Shown piece by piece: positions 35,572 through 44,170 of a DNA stretch of 64,000 nt. The stretch is taken from NCBI RefSeq assembly GCF_001424305.1, contig NZ_LMPD01000002.1:626280-690279 (forward strand), written 5' to 3'. This DNA is from Pedobacter sp. Leaf176 (GTDB lineage Bacteria > Bacteroidota > Bacteroidia > Sphingobacteriales > Sphingobacteriaceae). The translations under genes were made by a program, and so were the position numbers. How positions within the stretch are numbered: position 1 is the first letter of the stretch; every line of letters begins with the position of its first letter. The notes below the pieces were generated by a model, which saw only the letters and a list, made by a program, of their open reading frames with translations, made no database searches and had not been told where the DNA came from.

Positions 35572-36825
35572 TTATCTTAAATCCGCACTGTGGTCATTCG
35601 GAAAGTCTTCTCCTGCCCAAATCTTTTGTGAGCTCCATTTAGCCGCCGGATTTGCCCAAAACGCATCAGTTGATGGCAAGCCCAAAGGCAGGAAAATATT
35701 GCTGCAAATGTATGGACTGCCCTGGTTATTATAGAAGTCGCCAAGATCGGGTTGTGAACCATATAAGCCAATGGTTAGCCAGCCATTATTATAAGTTGTC
35801 GGGCTTTCCAAAGTTTTCCTGATAACCGCTGTTAAAGCACAACGTACCTGCTCCGGACTTAATTGTTTAGGTAAAACTTTTCTAAAGGCCATGTCTGCCA
35901 AATGGTGAAAAGCGCCACCACGATAAACAATTGAGCGGCCCGTTGCCGGATAAGTCCCGTCTGTATTAATTAAACGCTCCTGAATAATTGCATAGCGTTC
36001 ATTACGCTTTTTAATCTTTTCGAACATCGTGTTGTAATCTCTTACTTTGCTTCCAATTACATTCGAGATTGTAGCCAAATATGGGTGAATAACATAACTA
36101 TTATAATAATCAAAAGCATATGTACTACCATCTTTATACATGCCGTCGCCAACATACCATTGCTCCATTTGTTGTAAGGCATAATCAACACGCATTGGAT
36201 CCCAGCTGTAACCAAATTTGGCTAAAAAGGCTTCATTCATAGCGGAAAACAACAACCAGTTTGAAAATACCGGCTTAAATTTTCGGGTGGTAATGATGGA
36301 TTTCATCATTAACTCCTGATTCTTTTTATCGAGATTTTCCCATAGCCATGGCGCACGGATAAATGCCAGGGCAACATAGGATGCATCCACGAGCTGTTGT
36401 CCTCCGATATCGTAATTCATGAAATCTTTTGCATTGGAGTCCAATGAATTTTTCAAACCCAGAATTGCCCAGGCTCTATATTGCTTTCTTAAAGCGACTT
36501 CGGCTGCCTCGCCGCCTTCAAGTTGTAACCAGGGTGCAATCCCACTTAAAACCCTTCCTAAAACCTCTACATATTGTACTTTAATTCTGTGCTCCTTATT
36601 ATCAACATGAATGGATGTGACCTTAGGCATATTGATTTTTAAGCTGTCTTTTGCTAAATTATATAAAACAGGTTTCACCATTTTGTCCATCTGCTGAAGC
36701 CAGAATTGTCTTTCCGTTAAAACAGCTGTTTGCTTGCCTGCTTTTTTCTTTTGACCAAAGGCTGGTGCAGCAATAAAGGCAATTGCAATAAAGTTTAGGA
36801 ACAGCTTTTTAGTTAGGGTTTTCAT
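35572..36825 (-). CDS. DUF2264 secreted protein, putative uronosidase-type (alpha/alpha) enzyme
   Basis: 417 aa with a signal peptide ending AFG (about residue 24). It belongs to DUF2264, seen in FWLQQMDKMVKPVLYNLA, LSGIAPWLQLEGGE and FSNWLLFSAMNEAFLAKFG. The fold is thought to be an (alpha/alpha) toroid. I recall that members have been linked to beta-glucuronidase activity (CAZy GH154), but this needs a dbCAN search. It is 13 bp downstream of the GH105 gene, so it is in the first half of the PUL operon. Acting on glucuronate-containing side chains would fit the neighbourhood. Confidence 0.8.
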   Translation of the reverse strand: MKTLTKKLFLNFIAIAFIAAPAFGQKKKAGKQTAVLTERQFWLQQMDKMVKPVLYNLAKDSLKINMPKVTSIHVDNKEHRIKVQYVEVLGRVLSGIAPWLQLEGGEAAEVALRKQYRAWAILGLKNSLDSNAKDFMNYDIGGQQLVDASYVALAFIRAPWLWENLDKKNQELMMKSIITTRKFKPVFSNWLLFSAMNEAFLAKFGYSWDPMRVDYALQQMEQWYVGDGMYKDGSTYAFDYYNSYVIHPYLATISNVIGSKVRDYNTMFEKIKKRNERYAIIQERLINTDGTYPATGRSIVYRGGAFHHLADMAFRKVLPKQLSPEQVRCALTAVIRKTLESPTTYNNGWLTIGLYGSQPDLGDFYNNQGSPYICSNIFLPLGLPSTDAFWANPAAKWSSQKIWAGEDFPNDHSADLR

Positions 36826-36838
36826 ATAGGTTGTTTGG

Positions 36839-37963
36839 TTAGTTTTTTAAAAATCTGTACATTTCACAGTTGGCCAAGAGAAAAGCGCCTACGCCAAAAT
36901 TTGCAGTTGAATTTGCATCAACAATTTGTCCGGGAATTGCTTTTTCTCCAATTGGCTGAACATAACCCACCTTACCACTTTCTTGCAGGGCGTTTTGAGT
37001 TAAATAGTTCCAGGCTTTCAGCGCAGCGGGAAAATAGGTTTTCTTATTTAAGTAACCATTATTGATTCCCCACAGCAAGCCATAAGTAAAAAAAGCCGTT
37101 CCACTGGTTTCACGACCAGGCGCATGGTTGGCATCGAGCATGCTGCGTGTCCAGTAACCTTCCTCCTGCTGACTTTTTAAAATCGCTTCGGCCATGCCTT
37201 TGTATTTAGCAATGTACTCTTTTCTGTGCTTATCGTTTTTCGGCAGGTCTTTCAGTACTTTTGCTAATCCAGCAAAAACCCATCCATCGCCCCTTGCCCA
37301 AAAATCTTTTTTACCATTTGTACTTTTATGTTTAGGGTAAACATATTTAGCATCACGATAGTAAAGTTTTGATTCACTATCGTACATAATGCTGTTCGCA
37401 TAAGTGAAATATTCATAGAGTTTATCCAGGTATTGATGATTCCCTGTTGTTTTGTACAGCTTTGTCATCACAGGCATTACCATGTACAAACCATCTGCCC
37501 ACCACCAGTAATCATTTTGTGTGGTGCTCATTTCATACTCCATAACCTCTTTTGCCCTGGCAATTTTATATGCTTCAGGTTTTAAATGGTACAAATCAAT
37601 ATAAGTTTGAAAGCAGATTTGCCAATCGCCGAAGAGAACATGTTCATCGGTTTCCCCATATTTATACTTCCACTGAGTTTTATCGGTTGATTTTGCCCCC
37701 ATCCATTGATTATAAACAGCCCAATCCTCTGAATATTTACGGTAAGTTTCATTTTTCGTTAGCGCTACAACCTCCATGTTCCCGGTATGATAAGCCGCAT
37801 TATCCCAGAAAGACCGGACTTCGGCTTTGTTATTTGTCTGCCAATACGAGTTTGCTTTATTTATGATGCCAAGCACCTCTTTTCTTAAAGGTAAATTTTG
37901 TGCCTTTAAATTTACTGCCAAAAGGAGCAGCATGAGTAAATTGAAAATACTTTTTTTCATCAT
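36839..37963 (-). CDS. GH105 unsaturated glucuronyl/rhamnogalacturonyl hydrolase
   Basis: 374-aa secreted or periplasmic enzyme (signal ending LKAQ) that removes the 4,5-unsaturated uronic acid left by a polysaccharide lyase. Features of the (alpha/alpha)6 barrel are visible: the catalytic Asp lies in WADGLYMVMP (D157), and FWARGDGWVFAGLAKVL (about 222-238) is the GH88/105 signature. Start ATG 37963 overlaps the stop of the GH43-GH43 gene by one base (TAATG); a second ATG follows at once (37960). It implies that a lyase acts earlier in this PUL. Confidence 0.93.
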   Translation of the reverse strand: MMKKSIFNLLMLLLLAVNLKAQNLPLRKEVLGIINKANSYWQTNNKAEVRSFWDNAAYHTGNMEVVALTKNETYRKYSEDWAVYNQWMGAKSTDKTQWKYKYGETDEHVLFGDWQICFQTYIDLYHLKPEAYKIARAKEVMEYEMSTTQNDYWWWADGLYMVMPVMTKLYKTTGNHQYLDKLYEYFTYANSIMYDSESKLYYRDAKYVYPKHKSTNGKKDFWARGDGWVFAGLAKVLKDLPKNDKHRKEYIAKYKGMAEAILKSQQEEGYWTRSMLDANHAPGRETSGTAFFTYGLLWGINNGYLNKKTYFPAALKAWNYLTQNALQESGKVGYVQPIGEKAIPGQIVDANSTANFGVGAFLLANCEMYRFLKN

Positions 37964-40137
37964 TATTTAACAGGTTTAATTCCGGTAAGGGTTGGTCTTA
38001 CTTTTTTGATATTTCCATCGGCATCAAATTCCATCCTATCGATACATACTTCACGATTATATCCGGCAGCATCACCCATAGCGATGCCTTTTGGCCGGGT
38101 AAAACGATGGTAAACAATATACCATTCATCTTTTCCAGGAATTTGAATAACGCTGTTGTGTCCGGTTCCATAAATACCATTTTGAGTATCTTTCGAAAGA
38201 ATGAGGTTGTTTTCAGGGACGGATATTTTTCCCGTTGGCGAATCAGAAGTACCATATCGAACCCGATAATTTTCACTGCGCGTATCATCTTCCGACCACA
38301 AAAAATAATATTTTCCTTTACGATAAAACACTTCAGTTCCCTCTCTAAAATCTCTATTAGGTGTAATAACCTTTATCGAATTTGTATCAATCGAAACCAT
38401 ATCTGTATTTAAAGTTGCAACAGCCATATAACCGTTACCCCAATACAAATAACTTTTTCCATTTTTTGGGTCGGTAAAAACATCAGGGTCAATTTCCTGA
38501 CCACCTTTAATTCCCAAAGGTCTTGTTGCTATAAGTGCTTTGCCGCTATCTTTAAATGGGCCTTCAGGCTTATCTGCTATTGCGACGCCAACTTTCTGGG
38601 CAGCAGTGTAATAATAGAAATATTTATATTGTCCGTTAACTTTTTTTTCTGCGATTGTGGGGGCCCAGGCATTTCTTTTGCCCCAGGTCACATCTTTAAT
38701 CAAATCCAGTATAATACCCTCATCTTTCCAATTCACTAAATCTGGTGACGAAAAAGTTTTAAAATAGGAACCGCTCCAGCCTGTAAAACCATCGCTGGTT
38801 GGATACAGGTAATATTTTTTTGTTTTATTAGAATACAATATTTCAGGATCGGCATAGTAGCCTTTTAAAACCGGGTTACTATTTACTTCTACATTAACGT
38901 TGTAGGTAACTGCTGGTTTCACAGCGATTGTAATGGTTAATTTTTTAGACCCTTTGGAGAAATCAAGCTTGCCTGCTGGTGAAATAGCCACACCAGGATA
39001 ATAGGGAAACGCGGCATCGAAATTTCTTAAATTTGTGCCATAATCAACAGGAATGAAAAGTTTTTTATTTACGCTGTCTAAAACGATGTTATTCTTCTTA
39101 ATATACTTCGACTGGGTCGATTTAAGAACAGATTCAGCATTATACCACTTGGATACTAATTGTTCTATTTCCATTTGATTGAGGGGCAAAACAGTTCCAT
39201 GTCTCGGATGGAAATCCATAGAAACATCCTCGTCAACCACCTTAAAATTTTCTAAATCTTTGCTGCGCGTAAACTGATATTTTCCTTTCATATAAACATC
39301 GTACATCAGAATGTATTCATCACTATTGTTTAATTTGAATACGCCCGCACCTTCAACCGCATCGGTAGTTTGTTGGAGATATTTGTCTTCCAACTTATAA
39401 CCCTCGGTAAGCTTATCTGAAACTGCTTTTTTGATGCCATTGCCGTTCCCTTCAGTTTTAAAAAACAAATTGTATTTTCCATTGTGGTAAATGATGTCGC
39501 CATCAATACAAGAACCATTTGTAGGACTAAAAAACAATTGTTTTGGTTCAGTTTCTAAGTCTGTAAACTCGGCATTTGCGTAAGCATAGTAAATTTTATC
39601 AGGGTCTTTACCGTGTTTCATAGACCAATAAACCATATATTTTTGCTTTGAACTATCGTAAATGGTTTGAGGTGCCCATACGCGTAAAAGATTTTCATTA
39701 CCTGGAAATCTCTTTTGAATATTGACTACGGATGAGGTCCAGTTAACCAAGTCAGTCGATTTAAGCAATACCATTGCCCGATTGGAGTCCCATCCTTTTG
39801 CAGAAACCATGTCAGTAACCACCATATAAAAAGATTTGCCATCAATGCCACGCAGGATATGAGGGTCGCGAACGCCCCCCGTTGAACTAATTTTTTCGGA
39901 AGAAATTACCGGTTCATCATTATTTAAGGCATTAAAACTATATCCGTTCTTGCTTATCGCGAAGTGGATGGCTTCTTCCTTTTTATCATCACCAGTGAAA
40001 TAGACAAATAGGTAACCGGCTTCTTTACTTCCAATCGTACTATTTGATTGCGCAGATAATTTACCGGGAAACAGGCTCATTAAAAGCAAAAAAAGAATAG
40101 TGGCATTAAAATGGTTTTTTAACTTCAGGTGTTTCAT
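37963..40137 (-). CDS. Tandem GH43-GH43 glycosidase
   Basis: 724 aa from ATG 40137 (MKHLKLKNH; signal ending KLSAQ). The track start at 40278 lies inside the upstream gene. The first GH43-like domain spans about residues 35-330 and has the Asp of VRDPHIL, Asp of IDGDIIYHNG and Glu of VEGAGVF. The second spans about 425-724 with Asp of YADPEIL, Asp of EIDPDVF and Glu of EGTEVFYR. Each domain therefore carries a full set of catalytic acids. Arabinofuranosidase, xylosidase or galactosidase activity is possible for each half. It lies 1 bp after the BNR gene. Confidence 0.85.
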   Translation of the reverse strand: MKHLKLKNHFNATILFLLLMSLFPGKLSAQSNSTIGSKEAGYLFVYFTGDDKKEEAIHFAISKNGYSFNALNNDEPVISSEKISSTGGVRDPHILRGIDGKSFYMVVTDMVSAKGWDSNRAMVLLKSTDLVNWTSSVVNIQKRFPGNENLLRVWAPQTIYDSSKQKYMVYWSMKHGKDPDKIYYAYANAEFTDLETEPKQLFFSPTNGSCIDGDIIYHNGKYNLFFKTEGNGNGIKKAVSDKLTEGYKLEDKYLQQTTDAVEGAGVFKLNNSDEYILMYDVYMKGKYQFTRSKDLENFKVVDEDVSMDFHPRHGTVLPLNQMEIEQLVSKWYNAESVLKSTQSKYIKKNNIVLDSVNKKLFIPVDYGTNLRNFDAAFPYYPGVAISPAGKLDFSKGSKKLTITIAVKPAVTYNVNVEVNSNPVLKGYYADPEILYSNKTKKYYLYPTSDGFTGWSGSYFKTFSSPDLVNWKDEGIILDLIKDVTWGKRNAWAPTIAEKKVNGQYKYFYYYTAAQKVGVAIADKPEGPFKDSGKALIATRPLGIKGGQEIDPDVFTDPKNGKSYLYWGNGYMAVATLNTDMVSIDTNSIKVITPNRDFREGTEVFYRKGKYYFLWSEDDTRSENYRVRYGTSDSPTGKISVPENNLILSKDTQNGIYGTGHNSVIQIPGKDEWYIVYHRFTRPKGIAMGDAAGYNREVCIDRMEFDADGNIKKVRPTLTGIKPVK

Positions 40138-40138
40138 T

Positions 40139-41485
40139 CTAGTTTTTAAATTTTGGTTTCCATTGTAAAACTTTAACCGCTGTAGGTTTCGATTCAGATT
40201 TTCCCTCCCCATCAACTTGTGTAACATTTTGTAAATAAAGGTTGAGGATATTTTTATCCTTCCAAAGTTCCGTATCATAACTGGGCTCCCAATCTCCTAC
40301 GCTTTCATTTGTTAAATCTTCGACGCGCCAGGCATTTGCTGTGATGTCTTGATTAATGGCAATTGAGGCCTTGCTGCCACGTTCAGCATCTCTGAACAAA
40401 ATGCCTGCAGCATAATATTTACCATTAGGCCAGACCACAATTTGTGGCCTCGAAATTGGAATTTTCTTGGTACCTCCACCACTTAAACTAAAAGAAGTCT
40501 TCCTAAAAGAAAGCGTATTTACCTTCCATCCATCCCCATCATTGAAAACAATACGATATTGAGGAATTGGGTTATGAATATCGCTCCAGTAACTTGCGAT
40601 AAAAACATTTCCATTAGCGTCTGCATACATCGACGTCTGGTTAATCAATTCACTTTTTTGAGGAATTTTTAAAGCATACTCCGCATTTGATTCAATTATT
40701 GGCAAATTATATTTTTCTCCTGAGGATGTTTGCCATGTTAAACCACCATCCAAAGACTTTGCATAGCAAAGATCGTGGTTGCTGGCCACATCAGGACTTT
40801 CGCGCCAAACCCATGAAAGATGAAGTGTGCCGGATTTATCTATAGCGACCTGCCAATATGCATTGCGTTTACCTTCACCATCAATCAGTCCACTCTGTAC
40901 ACGCATCCATGATTTGCTTTTGACCGAATAACGGTTAATCATCAAATTCCCGTTGCCAGAACCGCCATCGCGATAAAAGAAAAGTAGATCTCCTGCCGGA
41001 AGCTTATAGAATTCAGGATAACTGACTTTGTTTTCCTTTTCAGAAACCATTGCCAGCTTTTCGCCAAGTTGCAGCGAACCCGCAGCAATTCCTTTTGCAT
41101 AGTTTAATCCGTTATTGTGCTGTCCCCAGGCTACGTGAATAAAACCAGAACCATCTACAATAATACTGATTGATTTATGTGCATCTGTTGCATCACCCCT
41201 ATATTGCGTTTTTCTAATTTGCCAGGTTTTTCCGCCTGTTTTTCGTTTTGCTAAAACTACAAACTGTTCCACATCGTAATAAGCAGCATACTGGTAATTT
41301 TGGTAGGTAACCAGGGAATTTTTGCGGAAGATAACGGCATTGACTGAATTATTTGCCCAACCATTTTCAGAAATTGTACTAACGTTTCTTGTCTGCGCTT
41401 TTAGAAGTTCTGCTTTAAAAATTGAAAAGCACAGCAATAAAATTAATGCAGGAGCAAAATCGGGCTTGAATTTGAAGGCTATCAA
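40139..41485 (-). CDS. BNR_4-type seven-bladed propeller, putative polysaccharide lyase or rhamnosidase
   Basis: 448 aa, first gene of the PUL operon; signal ends LLKAQ (about 31). The start must be TTG at 41485, as an in-frame stop lies 7 codons upstream. Asp-box-like repeats (SGFIHVAWGQHNN, SGTLHLSWVW, NGNVFIASYW) give a propeller of the BNR_4 type. That fold is shared by lyase families PL24, PL25 and PL27 and by GH145, which act on rhamnose-uronate links. H103, H123, Y156 and R172 resemble the His/His/Tyr/Arg set reported for PL24/25. The next-but-one gene is GH105, which consumes lyase products, so a lyase role is favoured. Confidence 0.7.
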   Translation of the reverse strand: MIAFKFKPDFAPALILLLCFSIFKAELLKAQTRNVSTISENGWANNSVNAVIFRKNSLVTYQNYQYAAYYDVEQFVVLAKRKTGGKTWQIRKTQYRGDATDAHKSISIIVDGSGFIHVAWGQHNNGLNYAKGIAAGSLQLGEKLAMVSEKENKVSYPEFYKLPAGDLLFFYRDGGSGNGNLMINRYSVKSKSWMRVQSGLIDGEGKRNAYWQVAIDKSGTLHLSWVWRESPDVASNHDLCYAKSLDGGLTWQTSSGEKYNLPIIESNAEYALKIPQKSELINQTSMYADANGNVFIASYWSDIHNPIPQYRIVFNDGDGWKVNTLSFRKTSFSLSGGGTKKIPISRPQIVVWPNGKYYAAGILFRDAERGSKASIAINQDITANAWRVEDLTNESVGDWEPSYDTELWKDKNILNLYLQNVTQVDGEGKSESKPTAVKVLQWKPKFKN

Positions 41486-41533
41486 CTTTTTATATTTGGT
41501 TAATCAAAGTACCGCAATTCCGTATAATTGCTT

Positions 41534-41570
41534 GGGGGGGAAATTCATATTTAAAGGGGGGGTATTTGAA
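41534..41570. promoter_or_regulatory. Two G7 tracts with TACCCC-type motif upstream of the PUL operon
   Basis: Seven G at 41534-41540 and seven G at 41556-41562 are separated by 15 AT-rich bases; the second is followed by TATTTGAA. On the minus strand this reads TTCAAATACCCCCCC, 71 bp upstream of the BNR start, and shares TCAAATACCCC with the region upstream of the Xaa-Pro aminopeptidase. Homopolymers are also prone to slippage. Confidence 0.45.
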
Positions 41571-41751
41571 CTCAAAGCAAGCTTTCTACCCACCCTTTGT
41601 TAGAATTAATGGATAAAATCGTTTATTGACGGCTGAGAAATTTATTTCTTCAATTACATTTGATAGTAACTGAGCCATGAGCTATTCTAAACCGATTGAT
41701 GAGAAGGATTGATTGTGGATTAAGGCATCTCAGAAGCCGTAAAGGAATAAC

Positions 41752-42657
41752 TTATATCGTGGTAGTAGAATTCACTTTGCTTACATGATTATATGTGTCG
41801 ATGTAAGCTCTCGGCGACTGTCCAATAATACTTTTGAAAACCCGGTTAAAATTAGTTATGCTATTGAAACCTGCTTTATAGGCAACTCCGGAAATACAAT
41901 CCGCTTTCCGCCCCGAAATGAGGCTTTTGCAGGCATCATTTATCCTTACTTCATTTAAAAAAGATACAAATGTATGTCCGGTATGCTTTTTAAAATACCT
42001 GCAAAATGCTTGTGGAGTCATAAAAGCAGCGTTTGCAACATCTTCAAGAGAAATTTGACTATTGTAGTTTTCTGTAATAAAATTAATGATTTTACTTAAC
42101 CTCATACCTTCATTCTCCGTAACATTTGACGAATACATTTCTGAACAAAGCGGCAGCAAATTTTCATTCAAATCAACCAAACAGTTAATTAGTTTTAAAA
42201 AATTGAAAAGTAAATCTGACCCTGTTGCATAGTGTACATCGGACATTTTTTTTATAATATCCTTGGTATAAAGTTCAGGAATTTTAAATCCATGTTTGTT
42301 CTTCTGTAAAAAAGCACTTGCAAGTTTCATCTCGGGCAAATTGAAAAGTGCATTTAAAACACCATTAGCATTGAAATAAATCGAACTTGCTTTTACTGTT
42401 CTTTCTTTCGTATTTGAAAAGTATTCGGGATTACTTTTGAATAGGTGTGGCAATTTTGCACCAATCAGGAATACATCTCCGGATTGGAAAGGATGCATGT
42501 CATTACCAGCAATTAATGTGCCTTCCCCATGCTCAATATAGGTAATCTGCCATTCATCATGCCTGTGCAGGTATTGATAAAAAAAAGGCAATTCTATTTG
42601 TTCTGATATTACACTCTTGTCATCAGGAACGAGCATTGTAAATGGTAGTACCTTCAT
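41752..42657 (-). CDS. AraC-family transcriptional regulator (cupin sensor)
   Basis: 301 aa from ATG 42657 (MKVLPFTMLVPDDK); the track start at 42708 adds a segment unlike the family. The N-terminal cupin-type domain includes LHRHDEWQITYIEHGEGTLI (sensor). The C-terminal double helix-turn-helix contains ISLEDVANAAFMTPQAFCRYF and the second helix pair AYKAGFNSITNFNRVFK, with QSPRAY as the AraC signature. It lies between the PUL and the hydroxyproline operon on the same strand, so it may control either. A 9-bp inverted repeat lies upstream. Confidence 0.92.
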   Translation of the reverse strand: MKVLPFTMLVPDDKSVISEQIELPFFYQYLHRHDEWQITYIEHGEGTLIAGNDMHPFQSGDVFLIGAKLPHLFKSNPEYFSNTKERTVKASSIYFNANGVLNALFNLPEMKLASAFLQKNKHGFKIPELYTKDIIKKMSDVHYATGSDLLFNFLKLINCLVDLNENLLPLCSEMYSSNVTENEGMRLSKIINFITENYNSQISLEDVANAAFMTPQAFCRYFKKHTGHTFVSFLNEVRINDACKSLISGRKADCISGVAYKAGFNSITNFNRVFKSIIGQSPRAYIDTYNHVSKVNSTTTI

Positions 42658-42698
42658 GATAATATTTTGGTTGGTTGATTCTATAATAAATGTAATTA

Positions 42699-42751
42699 TA
42701 TTAACCAAATAATCAAAACATTATACATTTTGGGTTAAAATATGGTTAATA
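42699..42751. promoter_or_regulatory. Inverted repeat TATTAACCA / TGGTTAATA upstream of the AraC gene
   Basis: Perfect 9-bp arms (42699-42707 and 42743-42751) with a GGTTAA half-site between them at 42733-42738. The 12-mer ATTAACCAAATA of the left arm also occurs in the opposite orientation at 41493-41504, just upstream of the PUL operon. It is a candidate AraC-regulator site. Confidence 0.45.
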
Positions 42752-42876
42752 ATCGATAATATTTAAACGTTCTAAAGACGTTCATTTCGAGTATAACGCA
42801 TATAAGATAAATTTAATTTATTTCGAATGTCCTGAGTATTGAATAGTTAGACCGATAAATTGCACTTAGCTAAAGC

Positions 42877-44115
42877 TTACCTTACCAAAAAGGCATCAAT
42901 TTTTATTTCAGTTTGTTGTTCAGCGATAATCTGGCTAACCAAAAGTCCGGTTGCCGGTCCTAAACTCAATCCCATCATACCATGACCTGTTGCAACTATT
43001 AAATTTCTTTGTGCAGCACTTCTTCCTATATAAGGTAAACCATCAGGAGACGAGGGACGGAAACCATACCAGATTTTATCTATTGCAGGTAAATCGGGTT
43101 TTAGATCAGGGAAATATTTAGGAACAGATTCTACAATACCTTTTACCCTTTGCATATTTATTCTGGTATTGATCTTGTCAAGCTCCATAGTGCCACCATA
43201 GCGGATACTGCCGTTCATCGGCGTTATGGCAACCCGTGCCTCGCAAAGCAGTGCCGGTATAGTCATTCGTTTTTTTGGTTCAGGTTCCATAAATGAGTAA
43301 CCTTTACCAGGCATCAGCGAAATATTTAAGTTCGCCATTTTGGCAACTGCCGGTGACCATGATCCTGTGGCCAGTACATAATAATCGGCTTCCCAGACAT
43401 CACTGCCTGTAAAGACCTTTGTAATGCGGTTTGAATCAGTTTCTATTCTGTCAACCTCTTTATTGCGGACGATTTTTACCTTGTTGTATTCCAGGTATTT
43501 TAATAAATTCTCCATCAATTTTCCAGGATACAGATGAGCATCACAACGATAATGAACTGCCCCCAAAACATCAAGGTCTAGTTCTGGCTGCAGGGCTTTG
43601 CATTCCCCGGCATTTAAAACCGCCATATCTAAGCCCAAATCATTTGCCTTTGCCGCTAAGTGTGCCTCTTCCTCTCCTGCCTGCTCTGTTTTATAGAAAG
43701 CAAGAATTCCATTATTGGTCAATTCAAAATTAAAACCAGGTTCTTTTGCTAAATCTTCATAAAGCTTTTTACTTAGTAAGGATAAATCCCTCAATGGTTC
43801 TGCAGCTAGTTTAACATGTTTCGATGTAGCATGCTTTACAAATTTTAAACCCCAGTTAACCAGATTCAAATTTAAGCTAGGACGAACATAAAAGGGACTT
43901 TTGCTGTTAAACATCCAACGGATGCCCTGACTAATCATACCTGGTGCCGCTAAGGGTATAAAATGACTTGGCACAATCATACCAGCATTTCCGAAAGAGC
44001 AATTATCTGCTACATCGCCCTTATCCAATACTGTGACTTCATATCCTTTTTTTTGAAGATAATAAGCCGAGCTTAAGCCCACAATACCACCACCTATAAT
44101 TAAAACTTTCGACAT
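42877..44115 (-). CDS. FAD-dependent D-amino-acid dehydrogenase (cis-4-hydroxy-D-proline)
   Basis: 412 aa from ATG 44115 (MSKVLIIGG); the track start is 18 bp upstream. The N-terminal FAD-binding Rossmann motif is IIGGGIVGLSSAYYL, and the C-terminal FAD region is GFRPSSPDGLPYIG followed by GHGMMGLSLGPATG. It belongs to the DadA/glycine oxidase family. In the Hyp pathway it oxidises cis-4-hydroxy-D-proline to pyrroline-4-hydroxy-2-carboxylate. It is 56 bp after the epimerase gene, at the end of the Hyp operon. Confidence 0.9.
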   Translation of the reverse strand: MSKVLIIGGGIVGLSSAYYLQKKGYEVTVLDKGDVADNCSFGNAGMIVPSHFIPLAAPGMISQGIRWMFNSKSPFYVRPSLNLNLVNWGLKFVKHATSKHVKLAAEPLRDLSLLSKKLYEDLAKEPGFNFELTNNGILAFYKTEQAGEEEAHLAAKANDLGLDMAVLNAGECKALQPELDLDVLGAVHYRCDAHLYPGKLMENLLKYLEYNKVKIVRNKEVDRIETDSNRITKVFTGSDVWEADYYVLATGSWSPAVAKMANLNISLMPGKGYSFMEPEPKKRMTIPALLCEARVAITPMNGSIRYGGTMELDKINTRINMQRVKGIVESVPKYFPDLKPDLPAIDKIWYGFRPSSPDGLPYIGRSAAQRNLIVATGHGMMGLSLGPATGLLVSQIIAEQQTEIKIDAFLVR

Positions 44116-44170
44116 TCTTTTTTTTGTTAACAATCTGATTCAATTTAGAATCGATCCTGCAATAATTTAA

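Noticed and set aside
40138-40278. Extended start of the GH43-GH43 gene in the ORF track
   Set aside because: It would overlap the BNR gene by about 140 bp and place 47 residues before the signal peptide. ATG 40137 leaves a 1-bp gap and a normal signal.
28115-41485. Ulvan-utilization PUL
   Set aside because: The BNR propeller, GH105, GH43 and rhamnose mutarotase would fit, but no sulfatase gene is present, and ulvan is heavily sulfated. Arabinogalactan is the better fit, though ulvan-type specificity of the propeller cannot be excluded.
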